Position numbers and translations under genes: made by a program. Positions 30,419 through 33,577 of a stretch of DNA of 33,577 nucleotides are shown piece by piece. Every line of letters begins with the position of its first letter. Position 1 is the stretch's first letter. Below the pieces are notes generated by a model that did not search any database, was not told the DNA's origin, and saw only the letters and a program-made list of their open reading frames with translations. This DNA is from Ponticaulis sp. (lineage in GTDB: Bacteria; Pseudomonadota; Alphaproteobacteria; Caulobacterales; Hyphomonadaceae). The stretch is from NCBI GenBank assembly GCA_002701295.1, contig NZUJ01000090.1, positions 1 through 33,577 on the forward strand, in the 5' to 3' direction.

Positions 30419-31906
30419 ATGTTGATGGAAAAGCGGCCCAAAGCTCCGAACGCAAGTGATACACTTGACGCGATCTCCCGATCTCAAGCCTTGATCCGGT
30501 TCACGCCTGAGGGTGTCATCACTGAAGCCAACCCGATCTTCCTCGACCTTATGGGCTACAAGGCCAGCGAAGTCGTTGGTCAGCACCACCGTATTTTCGT
30601 CGATGCCGCAGAAGCCAAGTCGGCTGACTATCGCGAGTTCTGGGAAGAACTCCGCAATGGCAATTTCTGCACCACAGAATTTCGCCGTATCGCCAAATCT
30701 GGTCGGTCGATCTGGATTCAGGCCAGCTACAGCCCGATCATCGACAAGTCCGGCAAAGTCACGGGCGTTGTCAAAATCGCCTCTGACGTTTCTGCTCAGA
30801 AAAGCCAGTCCGCGAAAGATGCCGGGCTCATCCATGCTATCAATCAATCGCAGGCGGTCATCCATTTTGAAATGGATGGCACCATTCAGGATGCGAACGA
30901 CAACTTCTGCAACGCCATGGGCTATTCGCTCGATGAAATCCTCGGCAAGAAGCATTCGATGTTCGTGGCGCCAGAAGACCAGAATGCCGACTATGATGCC
31001 TTCTGGAAAGCGCTTCGCGATGGCGAGTTCCAGGCAGCTGAATTCCGTCGCATCTCCAAATCCGGCAAAGAAGTCTATATCCAGGCGACCTATACGCCGA
31101 TCCTGAACTTCCGCGGCAAGGCGTACAAGGTCGTCAAGTTTGCGACAGACATCACTGAGCGCGTTCTGGCGCGCAAAGAGCGCATGGAAACCGCCCGCGA
31201 GATCGACAAGGACCTGTCCGAGATTGAGGCCGCGGTCCAACGCGCGGCGCATCGTGCCGATGCTGCGGCAACCGCCTCAGCTGAGACGTCATCCAGCGTT
31301 CAGAATGTTGCCGATGGCAGCACACAGCTCGCCTCATCTGTCGAAGAAATTTCAGGACAGGCCACCAAAGCCAATGAAATTTCGACCAAAGCCGTCGCAC
31401 AGGCACGCTCTGCAAACGACCATATTCAGGTTCTTGCCAGCTCGGCCGATCAGATTGGCCAGATCATCTCCCTGATTGCCGATATCGCTGAGCAGACAAA
31501 CCTTCTCGCGCTCAACGCAACCATCGAGGCCGCCAGAGCTGGCGAAGCCGGCCGCGGTTTTGCCGTGGTGGCAAGCGAAGTCAAACAGCTGGCGACGCAG
31601 ACCTCCCGCGCAAGTGAGGAAATCGGAAATCAGATCAGCTCTGTCCAATCCGCCACAACCGATGCCGTGTCCGCGATTGAAGCCATTGCCCGCGTGATTG
31701 AAGATGTGAATTCGATTTCACTGTCGATCTCGAGCGCAGTCGAAGAGCAGGCCGTTGTCACGCGCAATATTTCCGCGCACATGACTGAAGCCACACATGC
31801 CGTGAGCAATGTGAATGACGGCATCACCAACATCGCGGAAGCAACACGCGAAATCCGCAGTTCGACTGAGAAAGTGAAGCAGCGCTCGGCGTCAATGGCG
31901 CGCTAA
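30419..31906 (+). CDS. Soluble double-PAS methyl-accepting chemotaxis protein, paralogue
   Basis: A 495-aa paralogue of the protein just upstream, with the same plan: PAS 1 (about 22-115, [23 protein letters not shown]..., [18 protein letters not shown]), PAS 2 (about 140-235, [22 protein letters not shown]..., [14 protein letters not shown]), and a methyl-accepting domain (about 255-490) with [36 protein letters not shown]. No membrane segment, no C-terminal pentapeptide. A good AGGAAG site precedes the ATG at 30419. The two PAS sets differ more than the signalling hairpin, which fits different cues feeding the same output. The stop overlaps the convergent glutamine amidotransferase stop by four bases. 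Confidence 0.94.
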   Translation: MLMEKRPKAPNASDTLDAISRSQALIRFTPEGVITEANPIFLDLMGYKASEVVGQHHRIFVDAAEAKSADYREFWEELRNGNFCTTEFRRIAKSGRSIWIQASYSPIIDKSGKVTGVVKIASDVSAQKSQSAKDAGLIHAINQSQAVIHFEMDGTIQDANDNFCNAMGYSLDEILGKKHSMFVAPEDQNADYDAFWKALRDGEFQAAEFRRISKSGKEVYIQATYTPILNFRGKAYKVVKFATDITERVLARKERMETAREIDKDLSEIEAAVQRAAHRADAAATASAETSSSVQNVADGSTQLASSVEEISGQATKANEISTKAVAQARSANDHIQVLASSADQIGQIISLIADIAEQTNLLALNATIEAARAGEAGRGFAVVASEVKQLATQTSRASEEIGNQISSVQSATTDAVSAIEAIARVIEDVNSISLSISSAVEEQAVVTRNISAHMTEATHAVSNVNDGITNIAEATREIRSSTEKVKQRSASMAR

Positions 31907-32634
31907 AGCGTCCCTTTGCGCGCTGCCTTCAGAAAGCTGACCATCCAATCAGCCATGAGGTCATTATCGTCTTTCACACGAAAGCTCGAAATGGCCTCGT
32001 CCACCTCTTCTTCGGAAAAGCGTGTACCTCTGCGCACATTGTAAAGATCTTCGAGAAAGCTGTCCGTGAATTCCGGATGTCCCTGAAAGCTCAGTATGGG
32101 CCCACGCGCATAGATCAGTGCCGCATGCGGCGCAAACGCATTTCCGCCCAGAACACGCGCATCCGGGGGCGGTGTCAGAACCTGATCCTGATGGCTGACA
32201 CCGACTGAGAACCTGTCTGGCGGCGTTGCGCCCATCCAATGAGGTTGTTTCTCTAGCTGATAGGTATGACGGCCAAGACCCCAGCCCTTATCAGACTTTC
32301 GAACATCCCCGCCCAGCGCATCAGCAATCACCTGATGACCAAAGCAGATACCAAGCATGGGCACTTTGTTTTCAGCCGCAAACCCGATCCATTCCTTCAG
32401 CATCCGCATCCAGGGCACATCATCATAGACGCCATAGGCCGAGCCGGTAATCAGGATAGCGTCCAGTTTTTCCGGGTCAGGCAGAGCCTCCCCTGCCTCG
32501 AGAGCAATCGTTTCAAACTCCAGTTCCGGATCAGCCTTTGAAAACAAGCGCTCGAACATGACCGGGTAACCGCCGGGGTAATCGCCACGAATAGCTTCAG
32601 GCGGCAGGCCGGTCTCAATTATGGTCAGTTTCAT
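31903..32634 (-). CDS. Class I glutamine amidotransferase-like protein
   Basis: A 243-aa protein of the GMP-synthase-type glutamine amidotransferase family. The oxyanion strand [15 protein letters not shown] and the nucleophile elbow [16 protein letters not shown] (Cys97) are present, and GHPEF gives the catalytic His; a Glu follows close by. Stand-alone members of this family hydrolyse gamma-glutamyl bonds or glutamine in small-molecule catabolism. The ATG at 32634 is chosen because [14 protein letters not shown] is the normal start; the frame is open to 32664. No partner synthetase is adjacent, so the substrate is unknown. Its 3' end overlaps the chemotaxis gene by four bases. Confidence 0.9.
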   Translation of the reverse strand: MKLTIIETGLPPEAIRGDYPGGYPVMFERLFSKADPELEFETIALEAGEALPDPEKLDAILITGSAYGVYDDVPWMRMLKEWIGFAAENKVPMLGICFGHQVIADALGGDVRKSDKGWGLGRHTYQLEKQPHWMGATPPDRFSVGVSHQDQVLTPPPDARVLGGNAFAPHAALIYARGPILSFQGHPEFTDSFLEDLYNVRRGTRFSEEEVDEAISSFRVKDDNDLMADWMVSFLKAARKGTL

Positions 32635-32735
32635 GAAGCGCACTCCGCGGATAAGACATCCCACTTAGGAGCAGACCTTCATTCTGAAAAGATATTGCCG
32701 CACCTACTTCGTGAACAGTCGCATCCTGCCGAATT

Positions 32736-33029
32736 CTACGCCTGTTCCGCTTCGATCAGCGCAGTTGCCGGACGGGGCTGCGACCTGAACTGCGTCAGAA
32801 GCAATCTGATGCCCTGAATCAGCGCGCCGATACCTGCTGCGATAGCATGGATCATCAGTACAGCAGTGATAATGCCATAGCTGTCTTGTCTCGCTTCCAG
32901 CTGAAGCCAACGAAGTTCTGCGCCGCAAACCAACGCCCAGGTAAAATACCAGAGGCCATGTCGCAGCAAAAACCATCCACCCATCAAGACCAGCGGAATA
33001 ATCACCACAAACAGAATCAGAAATGACAT
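32736..33029 (-). CDS. Small membrane protein
   Basis: A 97-aa protein with two or three hydrophobic helices: about 3-40 (LILFVVIIPLVLMGGWFLLRHGLWYFTWALV) and 56-80 (GIITAVLMIHAIAAGIGALIQGIRLLL), then a short polar tail rich in Ala/Pro/Glu. I choose the ATG at 33029 because TTGGAG lies at a suitable distance; an in-frame ATG at 33047 lacks one. No family recognised. Confidence 0.7.
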   Translation of the reverse strand: MSFLILFVVIIPLVLMGGWFLLRHGLWYFTWALVCGAELRWLQLEARQDSYGIITAVLMIHAIAAGIGALIQGIRLLLTQFRSQPRPATALIEAEQA

Positions 33030-33050
33030 CTCATGCTCCAAAATCATAAT

Positions 33051-33066
33051 GTGAGCGATTGCTTAC
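33051..33066. promoter_or_regulatory. Near-perfect dyad GTGAGC-N4-GCTTAC
   Basis: Five of six bases match between the arms. It lies 22 bases upstream of the small membrane protein start and in the divergent region with the DUF389 gene, so it is a candidate operator of a TetR-like regulator. Chance is possible. Confidence 0.28.
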
Positions 33067-33179
33067 TTACGTTGATACCAGGAGTCAACCCTCGTGTTGG
33101 GGGTCTGGCCTCATTGCCATACTCGTGGTCAGATGGGCTCCGGAAACCAATCGATGAAAGGCCCCCGGGCAGCACACAC

Positions 33180-33577
33180 ATGCGCATGATGTTTCTCTCC
33201 TGTCCGACCGACTGCAAACCGGTCGTGACAAGCGTGCTCGATGATTGGGATGGGCTGGACTGGTCCGTTCAGGAAACCACGAATGATCATATCGATCTCC
33301 GCGTCCTGCTGCCCGAAAGCGACAGCCAGAAACTGATCGACACACTGCAGGGGCGCCTCACCTCCTATGAAGGCTGGCGCATGGTCATCGTGCCTGTTGA
33401 AGCCTGCATCACACCGAAATCCAAGGCGATTGATGAGGACGAAAAGGCGAAAAAGCAGGCACAGGAAAAAAGTTCTGTGACTGCTCTGCGCGAAGAGATT
33501 TACGAGGACGTCGCCTCGGGTACGCGGCTTGATTCAAACTTCCTGACGCTGACTGTATTATCGGCCATTGTTGCGGC
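33180..33577 (+). CDS. DUF389 family membrane protein, 5' part (runs off the window)
   Basis: The reading frame starts at an ATG (33180) and is open to the window's end (132 codons). The N-terminal domain (MRMMFLSCPTDCKPVVTSVLDDWDGLDWSVQ..., HIDLRVLLPESDSQKLIDTLQ) is the soluble part usual in TIGR00341/DUF389 proteins, followed by a Lys/Glu-rich linker and the start of the membrane domain (REEIYEDVASGTRLDSNFLTLTVLSAIVA), which in this family begins with REExYED and then multiple helices. Function is unknown in the family. No strong ribosome site; starts two or three codons on are also possible. Confidence 0.85.
   Translation, partial: MRMMFLSCPTDCKPVVTSVLDDWDGLDWSVQETTNDHIDLRVLLPESDSQKLIDTLQGRLTSYEGWRMVIVPVEACITPKSKAIDEDEKAKKQAQEKSSVTALREEIYEDVASGTRLDSNFLTLTVLSAIVA

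Noticed and set aside
30389..31252. A 287-codon minus-strand frame opposite the second chemotaxis gene
   Set aside because: Fully antisense to a well-defined double-PAS MCP, and its translation mirrors the PAS repeats rather than a known protein.
1..33577. CRISPR array, phage defence cluster or mobile element
   Set aside because: No evenly spaced direct repeats, no nuclease/helicase/toxin pairs, no transposase or integrase motifs in any frame I read.

Overview
The window (33.6 kb) is ordinary, densely coded chromosome from an alphaproteobacterium. The signs are the zinc-knuckle-less alphaproteobacterial form of DnaX, the dnaX-ybaB pair with recR nearby, a mesaconyl-CoA hydratase of the ethylmalonyl-CoA pathway, a TonB-dependent receptor, many small exported proteins and soluble PAS-type chemotaxis proteins. 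The overall style suits a marine Hyphomonadaceae/Caulobacterales or Rhodobacterales-like genome, but I cannot fix the genus. I see no rRNA, tRNA, CRISPR array, transposase, integrase or prophage gene. About 31 genes are supported; one runs off the right edge.

Layout. 0.2-8.1 kb: an exported coiled-coil protein, then a replication/recombination block (dnaX, ybaB, recR). This block is bracketed and split by two related LuxR-type regulators on the minus strand and a lipoprotein metallophosphatase. 8.1-14.8 kb: a sulfotransferase, a periplasmic alpha carbonic anhydrase, three small exported proteins, a pyridoxal-kinase-like protein divergent from a CitE-like CoA-ester lyase, a duplicated-module protein, an MdaB-like quinone reductase and a small membrane coiled-coil protein. 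14.9-21.3 kb: a minus-strand run that could be one transcript: GNAT-nitrilase fusion, inositol-monophosphatase-like enzyme, an intact S9 peptidase and an S9 paralogue that has lost two of its three catalytic residues. 21.4-25.3 kb: ArsC-like protein, CE15-type esterase lipoprotein, and a TonB receptor with two His/Asp/Glu-rich stretches. 25.3-28.7 kb: a 403-bp intergenic region holding a 15-bp perfect palindrome, an orphan 361-aa protein, small membrane proteins and mch. 28.8-33.6 kb: two tandem soluble double-PAS chemotaxis proteins resembling BdlA, a class I glutamine amidotransferase, a small membrane protein and the start of a DUF389 protein.

How genes may work together. The two LuxR proteins have no luxI partner in view; the second lacks several residues of the acyl-homoserine-lactone pocket, so it may sense something else. 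mch and possibly the CitE-like lyase belong to C2/C5 acyl-CoA metabolism. The TonB receptor looks like a metal (zinc-type) importer and has candidate operators in its upstream region.

I did not find a clear new multi-gene system. The strongest unusual points are the active-site-dead S9 paralogue kept beside its intact sister (with a 47-bp identical tract shared by their 3' ends), the metal-ligand change in the metallophosphatase, the split dnaX-ybaB/recR block with paired LuxR solos, and several strong inverted repeats in intergenic DNA. All family calls are from reading motifs by eye; no database search was possible.
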